Assembly (NCBI GenBank): GCA_963742205.1
Contig: CAVUKZ010000009.1
Span: forward strand, 496,001 to 560,000
Length of the DNA stretch: 64,000 bases
Source of the DNA: WHSW01 sp963742205
Lineage (GTDB): Bacteria; Actinomycetota; Thermoleophilia; Solirubrobacterales; 70-9
Reading direction: 5' to 3'
In this document: piece by piece, positions 33,554-41,452 of the stretch
Numbering within the stretch: position 1 is the first letter of the stretch
How the letters are laid out: each line of letters opens with the position of its first letter
Program-made: the position numbers and the translations under genes
Notes under the pieces: model-generated
The model's input: only the letters and a program-made list of their open reading frames with translations
Database searches by the model: none
Told to the model about the DNA's origin: nothing

Positions 33554-34981
33554 TCAGCTGGCGTATGAGGTGGAGCGGCTCTCGCGGATCACCGTGATCT
33601 TGATGCGACCCGGGAACTCCATCTCCTGCTCGACCTGGGTGGCGATCTCGTGCGAGATCAGCGCCGCGCGCTCGTCGTCCACCTCGCCGGGGTCGACGAT
33701 CACCCTGATCTCGCGGCCCGCGCGCATCGCGAACACGCGCTCGACCCCTGCGTGGGCCGAGGCGATCTGCTCGAGGTCGCGCAGGCGACCGACGTACTGC
33801 TCGAGCGCCTCTCCGCGGGCCCCGGGTCGGGCGCCGGAGACGGCGTCGGCGGCCTGGACGATCACCGCCTCGACGGTGCGCGGCTCGACCTCGCCGTGGT
33901 GGGCCTCCATGGCGTGCGCGACGGCCTCCGACTCGCCGTGGCGGAGGGCGATCTTGGCCCCGACAAGGGCGTGCGGCCCCTCGACCTCGTGCGTGACCGC
34001 CTTGCCGATGTCGTGCAGGAGCGCCGCCCTGCGGGCCGTCTCCACCGACGCGCCGAGCTCGCTCGCCATCAGCGCCGCCAGGTGCGAGCACTCGACCAGG
34101 TGGTCGAGCACGTTTTGGCCGTAGCTGGTGCGAAAGCGAAGCTGGCCGAGCAGCCGCAGGAGCTCCGGGTCGAGCCCGCCGACGTGCGCCTCCAGCGCTG
34201 CCTTCTCCCCCTCCTCGGCGATCCTCGTATCGATCTCGTCACGGGCGTGCTCGTAGGTCTCCTCGATCAGCGCCGGGTGGATGCGCCCGTCGGCGATCAG
34301 CCGTTCGAGCGTGAGCCGCGCGACCTCGCGACGCACTCCGTCGAAGCTCGACAGCAGCACGGCGGAGGGGGTCTCGTCGATGATCACGTCGACCCCGGTG
34401 AGCTTCTCGAGGGCCCGGATGTTGCGCCCGTCGCGGCCGATGATCCGCCCCTTCATCTCGTCGTTGGGGAGCTCGACCAAGCGCGTGGTCGACTCGCTCG
34501 AGTGCTTGGCGGCCAGCCGGTGCATCGCGACCGAGAGGATGTTGCGCGCGCGGCGCTCCGCTTCGGCCCGCGTCTCGGCCTCGATCTGCTGTAGCCGGAC
34601 CCCGGCCTGGTGCTTGGCCTCCTGCTCGACCTCGGCGACCAGGAGCTGCTTGGCCTGCGCCGCGCTGAGCCCCGAGAGCCGCTCCAGCTCGCGCCGCTGG
34701 ACGCGCTTTGCCTGCTTGAGGTCCTCGGTTTCCTTGGCGAGGTTGCGCTCGCGGTCATCGAGCGCCTGCAGGCGCCGGTCGAGGTCCGTGCGCTGGACGC
34801 CGATCGACTCGGCCTCGCGCAGGGCCCGCTCCTCCATGCGGGCGATCTCCTCCCGCCGGGCGCGGAGCTCGTCGACGTCGCCGGCGCCGTTCGAGCTCGG
34901 GGCGCCGCGCGCGGGCGCCGCCTCCGTCGGCGCGCTCGATCGTTCGCGCCGCCACGGTAGCCAGAGCGTGCGTTGAGCCAT
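33554..34981 (-). CDS. rny: Ribonuclease Y
   Basis: A 475-residue RNase Y. A coiled-coil region (about 35–165) is followed by a KH domain with MKGRIIGRDGRNIRALEKLT and an HD domain with ARRAALLHDIGKAVTHEVEG, ending GRIKITVIRESRSTSYAS. It is an endonuclease that starts mRNA decay. The start MAQRTLWLPWRRERSS lacks the N-terminal membrane helix of Firmicute RNase Y, so the enzyme is probably cytosolic unless the start is elsewhere. The ATG at 34981 has AGGGAGAGG upstream. The 298-nt leader holds a promoter and a structured motif. Confidence 0.93.
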   Translation of the reverse strand: MAQRTLWLPWRRERSSAPTEAAPARGAPSSNGAGDVDELRARREEIARMEERALREAESIGVQRTDLDRRLQALDDRERNLAKETEDLKQAKRVQRRELERLSGLSAAQAKQLLVAEVEQEAKHQAGVRLQQIEAETRAEAERRARNILSVAMHRLAAKHSSESTTRLVELPNDEMKGRIIGRDGRNIRALEKLTGVDVIIDETPSAVLLSSFDGVRREVARLTLERLIADGRIHPALIEETYEHARDEIDTRIAEEGEKAALEAHVGGLDPELLRLLGQLRFRTSYGQNVLDHLVECSHLAALMASELGASVETARRAALLHDIGKAVTHEVEGPHALVGAKIALRHGESEAVAHAMEAHHGEVEPRTVEAVIVQAADAVSGARPGARGEALEQYVGRLRDLEQIASAHAGVERVFAMRAGREIRVIVDPGEVDDERAALISHEIATQVEQEMEFPGRIKITVIRESRSTSYAS

Positions 34982-34995
34982 CGGTTCCTCTCCCT

Positions 34996-35056
34996 GGCCC
35001 AGCGGGTGGGCCGGATTCGGTCTCCGCTACGAGCGGCCGTCCGCGGCCGCTCCGAC
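34996..35056 (-). promoter_or_regulatory. Structured leader motif, copy B (rny 5' UTR)
   Basis: Minus strand: CGGTC, a perfect 9-bp hairpin with arms GAGCGGCCG and CGGCCGCTC, then GTAGCGGAGACCGAATCC (GACCG pairs with the initial CGGTC), then hairpin GGCCCACCCGCTGGGCC, then the ribosome site of rny. The same arrangement and core bases occur at 1536–1593. This could be a cis-regulatory RNA or an RNase Y autoregulation site. Confidence 0.5.
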
Positions 35057-35235
35057 CGGTCGCCGGACGCGCTCCTGACTGCTGAAGCTGTGGTGGCGCG
35101 AGCGGGCTCGCGCTCGTGGCCAGCGGACTAGGTCCGCGGAAGCTTGGGGTTCGGATCGTGGGTGGACAAGGGTAAAAAGACCGGGTGTTTTCAGCTGGTC
35201 ATCTAGCGCGTTCAGGCGGCAACGGCCGCACCACG

Positions 35236-35264
35236 ATCGTAGCCCTGGAACGCTGATCTGGCAA
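35236..35264 (-). promoter_or_regulatory. Housekeeping-type promoter of rny
   Basis: TTGCCA (35264–35259), a 17-nt spacer, and TACGAT (35241–35236): a good match to the major sigma consensus with ideal spacing. Transcription would start near 35229 and give rny a leader of about 250 nt containing GC-rich hairpins, including CGCGGACC–TAG–GTCCGC-like pairing upstream of copy B. This uncouples rny from recX. Confidence 0.6.
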
Positions 35265-35279
35265 GCAGCGGCGCTCGGC

Positions 35280-35735
35280 TCAGGCCGCCCGCAGGCGTTC
35301 GTGCTCGCGCACGGCCTCGTAGGCGAGCTCCGAGTCGTATCCGCGCCGCGCCAGAAAGGCCAGGGCCCGCGCCCGCGAGCGCTCGTCCGCCGGCACCTCG
35401 GAGCGGCCGTCGAGCAGCTCCAGCGCGCGTCGCAGCTGGCTGTCCTGCCCGTCTTCCTCGACGGCAGCGTCGATCGTCGCCCGGTCGAGGCCGCGGCCCG
35501 CCAGCGCCGCCCGGATCCGCTCCGGGCCCCAGCCGCGAAGCTCGCGCTTGTCCTCGGCGAAGCGGGCGGCGAAGCGCTCGTCGTCGATCGCGCCGGCCTC
35601 GATCAGCCGCTCCAGCGCCGCCTCCACGTCGGCCGGCTCGAAGCCGCGCTCGGCGAGCCAGGTGGCGAGCTCGGCGCAGGTGCGCTCGCGGTGCGACAGC
35701 GCCTCGAGCGCGCGCTCGAAAGCGTCCGCTGGCAT
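35280..35735 (-). CDS. recX: Regulatory protein RecX
   Basis: A 151-residue helical-repeat protein with RecX patterns: ALEALSHRERTCAELATWLA, GAIDDERFAARFAEDK, WGPERIRAALAGRGL and LARRGYDSELAYEAVRE. RecX binds along the RecA filament and inhibits it. It starts 20 nt after recA in the same direction, the classical recA–recX arrangement. Confidence 0.93.
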   Translation of the reverse strand: MPADAFERALEALSHRERTCAELATWLAERGFEPADVEAALERLIEAGAIDDERFAARFAEDKRELRGWGPERIRAALAGRGLDRATIDAAVEEDGQDSQLRRALELLDGRSEVPADERSRARALAFLARRGYDSELAYEAVREHERLRAA

Positions 35736-35754
35736 CGGCAGCGCCGGTGGGGTC

Positions 35755-36888
35755 CTACGCGGCCTTGCGCTCGGGCTCGGCGTCGGCCGATGGCACCTCG
35801 GCGACCACCGGCGGCGCCTCGTCGGCCCCGTCCTCGGCCACGGCGCGCGAGGGCCTCGGAGCGCGCTCGATCCCGAGCTCGGCGAACAGCTTCGCCTCGA
35901 TCTCGCCGGCGAGCTCCGGGTTCTCGGCCAGGTACTGCTTCGTGTTGTTGCGCCCCTGCCCGAGTCGCAGCTCGCCGTAGGAGAAGAAGGAGCCGGACTT
36001 CTGCACCAGATCGCGCTCCAGCCCCAGGTCGAGCAGGCAACCCTCGTGCGAGATCCCGACCCCGTACTCGACGTCGAACTCCGCCTGGCGGAAGGGGGCC
36101 GCGACCTTGTTCTTGACCACCTTCACCCGGACCCGGTTGCCGACCGCCTCGGTGCCCTCCTTCAGGGTCTCGATCCGGCGCATGTCGAGTCGCTGCGAGC
36201 AGTAGAACTTCAGCGCCCGGCCGCCAGGCTGGGTCTCCGGGGAGCCGAACATGACCCCGATCTTCTCCCGGATCTGGTTCGTGAACAGGCACACGGTCTT
36301 CGCCCGGTTGAGGTTCCCGGCGAGCTTGCGCAGCGCCTGCGACATCAGCCGCGCCTGGAGGCCGACCTGGGTCTCCCCCATCTGCCCCTCGAGCTCGACC
36401 CGCGGGGTGAGCGCGGCGACCGAGTCGACGGCGACCACGTCGACGGCGCCGGAGCGGACGAGCACGTCGACGATCTCGAGCGCCTGCTCGCCGTAGTCGG
36501 GCTGGGAGATCAGCAGCTCGTCGGTGTCGACGCCGATCCGCTTCGCATAGATCGGGTCAAGCGCGTGCTCGGCGTCGACGAAGGCGCAGACGCCGCCGCG
36601 CGCCTGGGCCTCGGCGATTATGTGGTAGACGAGCGTCGTCTTCCCCGAGGACTCGGGGCCGAAGATCTCGACGATCCGCCCCCGCGGCACGCCGCCGATC
36701 CCGAGCGCCAGGTCGAGCGAGAGCGCCCCGGTCGGGATCGCCTCTATCTGCACGGCGCTCTTGTCGCCGAGCTTCATGACCGAGCCGGCACCGAAGTCCT
36801 TCTCGATCTGCTTCACGGCCGCATCGAGGGCGGCGGTCTTGGCCTTCGCCTCCTTCTCGGCGGCCTTCAGGGTCTTCTCGTCAGCCAT
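35755..36888 (-). CDS. recA: Recombinase RecA
   Basis: A 377-residue RecA with Walker A FGPESSGKTTLVYHIIAEAQ, VDAEHALDPIYA, Walker B VVAVDSVAAL, loop L2 FTNQIREKIGVMFGSPETQP and the GGRALKFYCSQRLD segment. It starts MADEKTLKAAEKEAKAK and has an acidic C-terminal tail. It drives strand exchange and self-cleavage of LexA-type repressors. No SOS box could be picked out in the 26 nt between thpR and recA or inside the end of thpR. Confidence 0.97.
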   Translation of the reverse strand: MADEKTLKAAEKEAKAKTAALDAAVKQIEKDFGAGSVMKLGDKSAVQIEAIPTGALSLDLALGIGGVPRGRIVEIFGPESSGKTTLVYHIIAEAQARGGVCAFVDAEHALDPIYAKRIGVDTDELLISQPDYGEQALEIVDVLVRSGAVDVVAVDSVAALTPRVELEGQMGETQVGLQARLMSQALRKLAGNLNRAKTVCLFTNQIREKIGVMFGSPETQPGGRALKFYCSQRLDMRRIETLKEGTEAVGNRVRVKVVKNKVAAPFRQAEFDVEYGVGISHEGCLLDLGLERDLVQKSGSFFSYGELRLGQGRNNTKQYLAENPELAGEIEAKLFAELGIERAPRPSRAVAEDGADEAPPVVAEVPSADAEPERKAA

Positions 36889-36914
36889 TTCTCGTGATCA
36901 CCTCTTCTGGTCCC

Positions 36915-37502
36915 TCAGGGGGAGGGCAAGTCGACGCCCGCCAGGGACACGTATTCGGCCCCCTGGGGCTTGAGATCGGAACGGTAGAGAGCCACTCGGA
37001 CGGCTCCGAAGGGCTTGGTGAGCGCCGCCGGGAGCGGTCCCGGAGGGCTCTTGACCCGTCGCGGGCGGCCCTTGCCGCGGCGCTCGCCGCGACCCGGCGG
37101 CAGGCGCTCGCTGCGCACCCTGGCCACGGTGACGTGGGGCCAGAAGCTGCGCTTCTCGGGCTCGTAGAAGCGTTCGGCCACGAGCGCCTCGGAGAGCTCG
37201 GCCTGGAGCGCCTGCGCCCGTTCGCTCACCCCGCCCACCGCGTACAGGCGCGGGCGCCCCTTCGGGCGCGGCGAGGGTTCGGGCTCGAACCGCATCTCGA
37301 CCGGCTGCGCCGCAGCGGACGTCACCAGCTCGGCGATCCGTGGCACCGCCCGCTCGGGGTGGTACGAGAGGAAGCACAGCGTCACGTGCAGGGACTCCGG
37401 CCGCATCGGGCGCAGCGCCGGGTCGGCGAGCGCCTTGGCCTGCCACGCGGCGAGGCCCTTGCGAACCTCCTCGGGGAGGTCCAGGGCGACGAACAGGCGC
37501 AC
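36915..37502 (-). CDS. thpR: RNA 2',3'-cyclic phosphodiesterase
   Basis: A 2H-phosphoesterase of about 195 residues beginning RLFVALDLPEEVRKGLAAW. It carries both HxTx motifs: SLHVTLCFLSY and WPHVTVARVR. The C-terminus ends in VALYRSDLKPQGAEYVSL. It opens cyclic phosphates at RNA ends and was once called 2'-5' RNA ligase. The start is uncertain: GTG at 37502 fits the family N-terminus, while GTGs at 37532 and 37541 are in frame. A recA neighbour in many actinobacteria. Confidence 0.85.
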   Translation of the reverse strand: MRLFVALDLPEEVRKGLAAWQAKALADPALRPMRPESLHVTLCFLSYHPERAVPRIAELVTSAAAQPVEMRFEPEPSPRPKGRPRLYAVGGVSERAQALQAELSEALVAERFYEPEKRSFWPHVTVARVRSERLPPGRGERRGKGRPRRVKSPPGPLPAALTKPFGAVRVALYRSDLKPQGAEYVSLAGVDLPSP

Positions 37503-37634
37503 GCGGGGGCTCTTGAGGCGCTGCTTGGCCACGAGGTGCACGCTACGGGGCGAGGCGGCGCGAGGGACGCGGAGAGTGTGCAGGGACGGTGTCGAGAGTG
37601 CGCCGACCACAGCGCCGCCCCGCTCCGGCCCCCG

Positions 37635-37701
37635 GGGATTCGCGGCGAGTCGCAAGTTGACAGCGGTATGCGCGGTGAAGCGGCGAGTCGCCGCGAATCC
37701 C
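37635..37701. repeat. Long inverted repeat with internal direct repeats
   Basis: Arms GGGATTCGCGGCGA (37635–37648) and TCGCCGCGAATCCC (37688–37701) are perfect complements around a ~39-nt loop. A direct repeat GCGGCGAGTCGC also occurs at each side. It fills the 235-nt gap between the phosphoesterase stop and thpR. Nothing else is evident in that gap. Confidence 0.55.
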
Positions 37702-37737
37702 GGCGGGCTCGCGACGGCTCGGCGCTCCTGGCCCCCC

Positions 37738-38226
37738 TCACACCTCCACGAGCCGAAACGCCACCTCGCCCCCGTCCACCACCGCGATGCCCATCGTGTG
37801 GCTCGGCGCGCGCCGGCGCTCCGTCGGGCTGCCGGGGTTGAAGATCTGAAAGCCGTTCTCGGACTCGTGCAGCGGCAGGTGCGAGTGGCCGAAGACCACG
37901 GCGTCGACGTCGGCGAACGTCCGCCGCAGGCGCGCGAGACGCCCGCGCTTCGCCCCGGCGTCGTGGACCACGGCGATCCGGGCCTCCTCGGCCTCGATCA
38001 CCGTCGACTCCGGCAGCCGGCGGCGCAGCTCGTCGTCGTCGACGTTGCCGTGCACGCCGACCAGCGGCGGGCCGAGCGCCGCGAGCTCCTCGTAGGCGGC
38101 CGCGGTCGAGAAGTCGCCCGCGTGGATCAGCAGGTCGGCGGCGCGAATCCGCTCCACGCAGGCCTCGGGCAGGCGGCGGCGGCCGCGCGGCAGGTGCGTG
38201 TCCGCGATCACGGCGATCTCGAGCAC
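37738..38226 (-). CDS. YfcE/MJ0936-type metallophosphoesterase
   Basis: A 162-residue calcineurin-like phosphoesterase with the family metal motifs: AVIADTHLPRG, LLIHAGDFSTAAAYEEL, VGVHGNVDDDEL, VVFGHSHLPLH and FNPGSPTERRRAPSHTMG. Small members hydrolyse phosphodiesters, though the physiological substrate is unknown. GTG start at 38226, placed just before LEIAVIAD. Only 2 nt separate it from the upstream epoxide hydrolase stop. Confidence 0.88.
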   Translation of the reverse strand: MLEIAVIADTHLPRGRRRLPEACVERIRAADLLIHAGDFSTAAAYEELAALGPPLVGVHGNVDDDELRRRLPESTVIEAEEARIAVVHDAGAKRGRLARLRRTFADVDAVVFGHSHLPLHESENGFQIFNPGSPTERRRAPSHTMGIAVVDGGEVAFRLVEV

Positions 38227-38228
38227 GC

Positions 38229-39341
38229 TCAGAGCTCGTCGAGGAACGCGACCACGTCGTCGCGAAGCAGCTCGGGCTCCTCGAAGGCCGCGAAGTGCCC
38301 GCCGCGGTCGAACTCGGTCCAGCGGCGCAGATCGGCAAGCACCCGCTCGCACCAGGCGCGCGGCGGGCGCACGATCTCCGCCGGGAAGTCGGCCGCAGCG
38401 GCGGGAACCTCGATCCGCTCACCGGGACCGAGGCGCCAGCGGTCGCGTGCCTCAGCGGCGTAGAGGCGCATCGAGGAGCCGATCGTCGCCGTCGCCCAGT
38501 AGAGGGTGAGGAAGTCGCAGAGGTCGTCCTTGGAGAAGCGGCGTTCGACGACGCCGTCGCAGTCCGACCAGCGCCGGTACTTGTCGACCAGCCAGGCGGC
38601 GAGCCCGGCGGGCGAATCGTTGAAGCCCGGCGCCAGCGCGTCCGGAGCGGCGCCCTGGGCGAGGGTGTGAAAGCCCTCGCGCACGCGCCAGCGCTGCGCC
38701 CCCTGGGCGAAGGCGATCTCCTCCTCGGAGAGGTCCGAGAGGTCGGCCGGCCGCGGGAGCACGCCCGGCGTGTTCAGGTGCAGCGCCGCGACCGCAGCCG
38801 GGTCGTCGAACGCCATCCGGGCGCCGATGATCGAGCCCCAGTCGCCACCCTGGACGGCGTAGTTGTCATAACCCAGCGCCTCGCCCACGAGCGCGCGCAG
38901 GCGCGCCGACATCCCGGCGACGTTGAGCGGCTCGACGGGCACATCCGAGAATCCGAACCCAGGCAACGATGGCGCGATCACGTCGCGCCCGGCGGCCACC
39001 AGGAGCGGGATCAGGGCGCTGAACTCGATCACGCCTCCCGGCCAGCCGTGGATCAGCACGACCGGCGGCCCCACGGGCTCCGGCGCGCGCTCCCAGATGA
39101 AATGGATCCCGTCCCAGCGCCAGTTGTCGAAGCCGTTGAGGGCCCGCTCCAGCCGGTGCCAGTCGTAGGCGCCGGCCCAGTGGTCGCAGAGCTCGCGCAG
39201 GTAGGCGAGGTCCATGCCGTGCTCCCACCCCACACCGCTCGGCTGGCTCGGCCAGCGGGTGCGGGCGATGCGCTCGCGGGCGTCGTCGCGGACCCCGGCC
39301 CCGACCTCGATCTCGTAGGGCTGCGGCTCCGACCGCGTCAG
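38229..39341 (-). CDS. Epoxide hydrolase (N-terminal EHN domain type), possible CTG start
   Basis: An alpha/beta hydrolase with the EHN domain (QPYEIEVGAGVRDDARERIA … WEHGMDLAYLREL), oxyanion HGWPGGVIEF, nucleophile Asp in VQGGDWGSIIGARMAF and C-terminal His in DRGGHFAAFEEPELL. It opens epoxides to diols. No ATG, GTG or TTG lies between the cinA stop and the conserved N-terminus. A CTG at 39341 overlaps the cinA stop (CTGA), with GAGGA about 9 nt upstream, and would give 370 aa. An upstream start at 39398 within cinA would add 19 unconserved residues. Confidence 0.85.
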   Translation of the reverse strand: MTRSEPQPYEIEVGAGVRDDARERIARTRWPSQPSGVGWEHGMDLAYLRELCDHWAGAYDWHRLERALNGFDNWRWDGIHFIWERAPEPVGPPVVLIHGWPGGVIEFSALIPLLVAAGRDVIAPSLPGFGFSDVPVEPLNVAGMSARLRALVGEALGYDNYAVQGGDWGSIIGARMAFDDPAAVAALHLNTPGVLPRPADLSDLSEEEIAFAQGAQRWRVREGFHTLAQGAAPDALAPGFNDSPAGLAAWLVDKYRRWSDCDGVVERRFSKDDLCDFLTLYWATATIGSSMRLYAAEARDRWRLGPGERIEVPAAAADFPAEIVRPPRAWCERVLADLRRWTEFDRGGHFAAFEEPELLRDDVVAFLDEL

Positions 39342-40633
39342 AGCGGGAAATCCTCGCCGCGGAGCAGGCGTCGGATCAGGTGCAGCGCCAGGGTGCACGA
39401 GCGGTCGCGAACGTCGGTCCGGTCGCCCGGGATCACCGGATCGCGCGCGATCGCCTGCCCCCCGGCCTCCTTGACGCAGATGCAGACGTAGCCGACGGGC
39501 TTCTCCGCGGTGCCGCCGTCGGGGCCGGCGATCCCCGTGATCCCCACGCCGAGATCGGCCTCAAAGCGGCTGAGCGCTCCGTCGGCCATCGCCTCCGCGA
39601 CCTCGGGCGAGACCGCGCCGTGCGCGTCGATCAGGTCCGCGGGCACGTCCAGGAGGTCCGTCTTCGACTCGTTGGAGTAGGCCACCACGCCGCCCGTCAG
39701 GTAGTCCGAGGCGCCCGGTGGGTTCGCAAGCCGCGCCGCGAGCAGCCCCGCCGTGCACGACTCGCCGAGCGCGATCCGGTGGCCGTCGCGCAGCAGAGCG
39801 GCGACCTGCTCGTCGATCGTCGAGCCGTCGGTGCTGAAGACGAACCGCTCGTGGCGCTCGACGAGCCCGGCGACCAGCGCCTCGCGCACGGCCTCGGCGC
39901 CCGGCCTGTGGCGGATGTCGATCTCGAGCTCCCCCCGGCGCAGGCAGGTCGTGATCTCCAGCGGCGAGAGGTCCGTGTCGGCCTCGATCTCCCGCAGCGA
40001 CTTGGCGATCTCGGACTCGGGGATCCCGAACATGCGCACGGTCTGCACGACGTACGGCGCCGCGCGCGACAGCACTTCCCGGACGGGCGGCGTGGCGATC
40101 GCCGCGTCCCACATGGCGTGCAGCTCGCGCGGCGGACCTGGCAGCACGATCACCACGGGGCCGCCGGACACCGGGACGACGAGGCCGGGAGCGGTGCCGG
40201 CCGGATCGAGCGCGGTCGCCCCCTTCGGGATCATCGCCTGCTTGCGGTTGGCGGCCGCAAGCGCGTCGGCGCTGAAGCGCATCCGGCGGGCGAACCCGGC
40301 GATGATCGCGGCGATCTTGGCCTCCATCTCGGTGTCGAGCTCCAGCTCGACGCCGGCGAAGCGTGCGACGACCTCCGCGGTCAAATCGTCCGCGGTCGGC
40401 CCCAGCCCACCGCTGGTGACGATCAGCGAGCAGCCCTGATCGGCCATGGAGCGGAGCCCCGCCTCGAGGTCCTCCGGCCGATCGCGCACGACCAGGATCT
40501 GAGCGACCTCCACGCCGAGCGCGGCGAGCCGCTCGGAGACCCACGGCCCGTTGCGGTCGGTGATCCGCGCGGTGATCACCTCGGTCCCGGTGACCAGGAT
40601 CCCCGCGCGCACGGTCTCGGTCCCGGCGCTCAC
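39338..40633 (-). CDS. cinA: CinA-like protein (competence/damage-inducible; NMN deamidase type)
   Basis: A 431-residue two-domain protein. The N-terminal COG1058 (MoCF_biosynth-like) domain has ILVTGTEVITARITDRNGPW and IVTSGGLGPTADDLT. The C-terminal CinA_C domain has LGESCTAGLLAARLANPPGA and VGITGIAGPDGGTAEKPVGY, with the conserved Ser/Gly pocket of NMN amidohydrolase. Probable roles are pyridine nucleotide salvage and, less certainly, DNA uptake. It overlaps the rodZ-like gene by 4 nt and precedes recA at some distance, as in many bacteria. Confidence 0.92.
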   Translation of the reverse strand: MSAGTETVRAGILVTGTEVITARITDRNGPWVSERLAALGVEVAQILVVRDRPEDLEAGLRSMADQGCSLIVTSGGLGPTADDLTAEVVARFAGVELELDTEMEAKIAAIIAGFARRMRFSADALAAANRKQAMIPKGATALDPAGTAPGLVVPVSGGPVVIVLPGPPRELHAMWDAAIATPPVREVLSRAAPYVVQTVRMFGIPESEIAKSLREIEADTDLSPLEITTCLRRGELEIDIRHRPGAEAVREALVAGLVERHERFVFSTDGSTIDEQVAALLRDGHRIALGESCTAGLLAARLANPPGASDYLTGGVVAYSNESKTDLLDVPADLIDAHGAVSPEVAEAMADGALSRFEADLGVGITGIAGPDGGTAEKPVGYVCICVKEAGGQAIARDPVIPGDRTDVRDRSCTLALHLIRRLLRGEDFPL

Positions 40634-41427
40634 GGACAGCTCTTCCCGGGCGGCTTGAGCGTCCGCACGTGCTGCGGCGCCGTGATCTCGTACGCGGCCG
40701 GGCCGTCGACCTTCGGCAGCAGCCGCTTGTTCCCGCCGATCTTCACCGTCAGCTGGTCGCCCGCGTAGCCGGACGGAAACCGCAGCTCGAATTGCTTGCG
40801 CTCGAAGCTCTCGTGGTCGCCTGCCGGGAGCACCTGACCGTCGATCAGCGCCCCGCCCGCGCCCCCGAGCAGGCAGACCTCGACCGGCTCGTGCAGGTTC
40901 AGCTCGAGCGTGACCGGGCCGGCCGGCTTGTCCTTGCCGCCGTCGCCGTGCTTGTGCTTGGCGTGCTTCTTGTCGGCCTTGCCGTGCTTGGCGTTGCGCT
41001 TGTTCGGCTCGTCGTCCTTGGTGATCAGGATCGCGGCCCCGACTCCGGCCGCGATCAGGACGATGAGCCCGATCACGATCGCGGTCCGCGAGCGTCCCCC
41101 GCCCGGGCCCCCGTGCCGCCGCCGGCGCTCCAGCACCTGGTCGCCGAGCGGGTACGAGGGCTCGCTGAGCTCGCTCTCGACCTGGCGCCGGTACTCGTCC
41201 ACGAGCGCGTCGGCGTCGAGCCCCAGCAGCTGGCTGTAGGTGCGCAGAAACCCCTTCGCGTAGGCGCTGCTCGGCAGCTCGTCCCAGCTCTCGGACTCGA
41301 GCGCGCGCAGGTACTTGGCGCGGATCTTGGTCTGTTCCTCGACGTCGGCGATCTCGAGCCCGGCGCGGTCGCGCGCCTGCTCGAGCACCTGGCCGATGCG
41401 CATCTCCCCGGGTAGGTCGCCGCTCAT
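40630..41427 (-). CDS. RodZ-like membrane protein with cytoplasmic HTH
   Basis: A 265-residue protein. The N-terminal HTH_25 domain (IGQVLEQARDRAGLEIADVE, TKIRAKYLRALESESWDELP, YAKGFLRTYSQLLGLD) is followed by one membrane helix (about 115–135), a Lys/His-rich spacer and a C-terminal DUF4115-like domain. RodZ couples MreB and the elongation machinery to cell shape; in actinobacteria the role is less defined. Start at the ATG at 41427. It lies between ftsK and cinA, a common order. Confidence 0.8.
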   Translation of the reverse strand: MSGDLPGEMRIGQVLEQARDRAGLEIADVEEQTKIRAKYLRALESESWDELPSSAYAKGFLRTYSQLLGLDADALVDEYRRQVESELSEPSYPLGDQVLERRRRHGGPGGGRSRTAIVIGLIVLIAAGVGAAILITKDDEPNKRNAKHGKADKKHAKHKHGDGGKDKPAGPVTLELNLHEPVEVCLLGGAGGALIDGQVLPAGDHESFERKQFELRFPSGYAGDQLTVKIGGNKRLLPKVDGPAAYEITAPQHVRTLKPPGKSCP

Positions 41428-41452
41428 CGCGGGGTATTCTCGCTGCTCGCGA

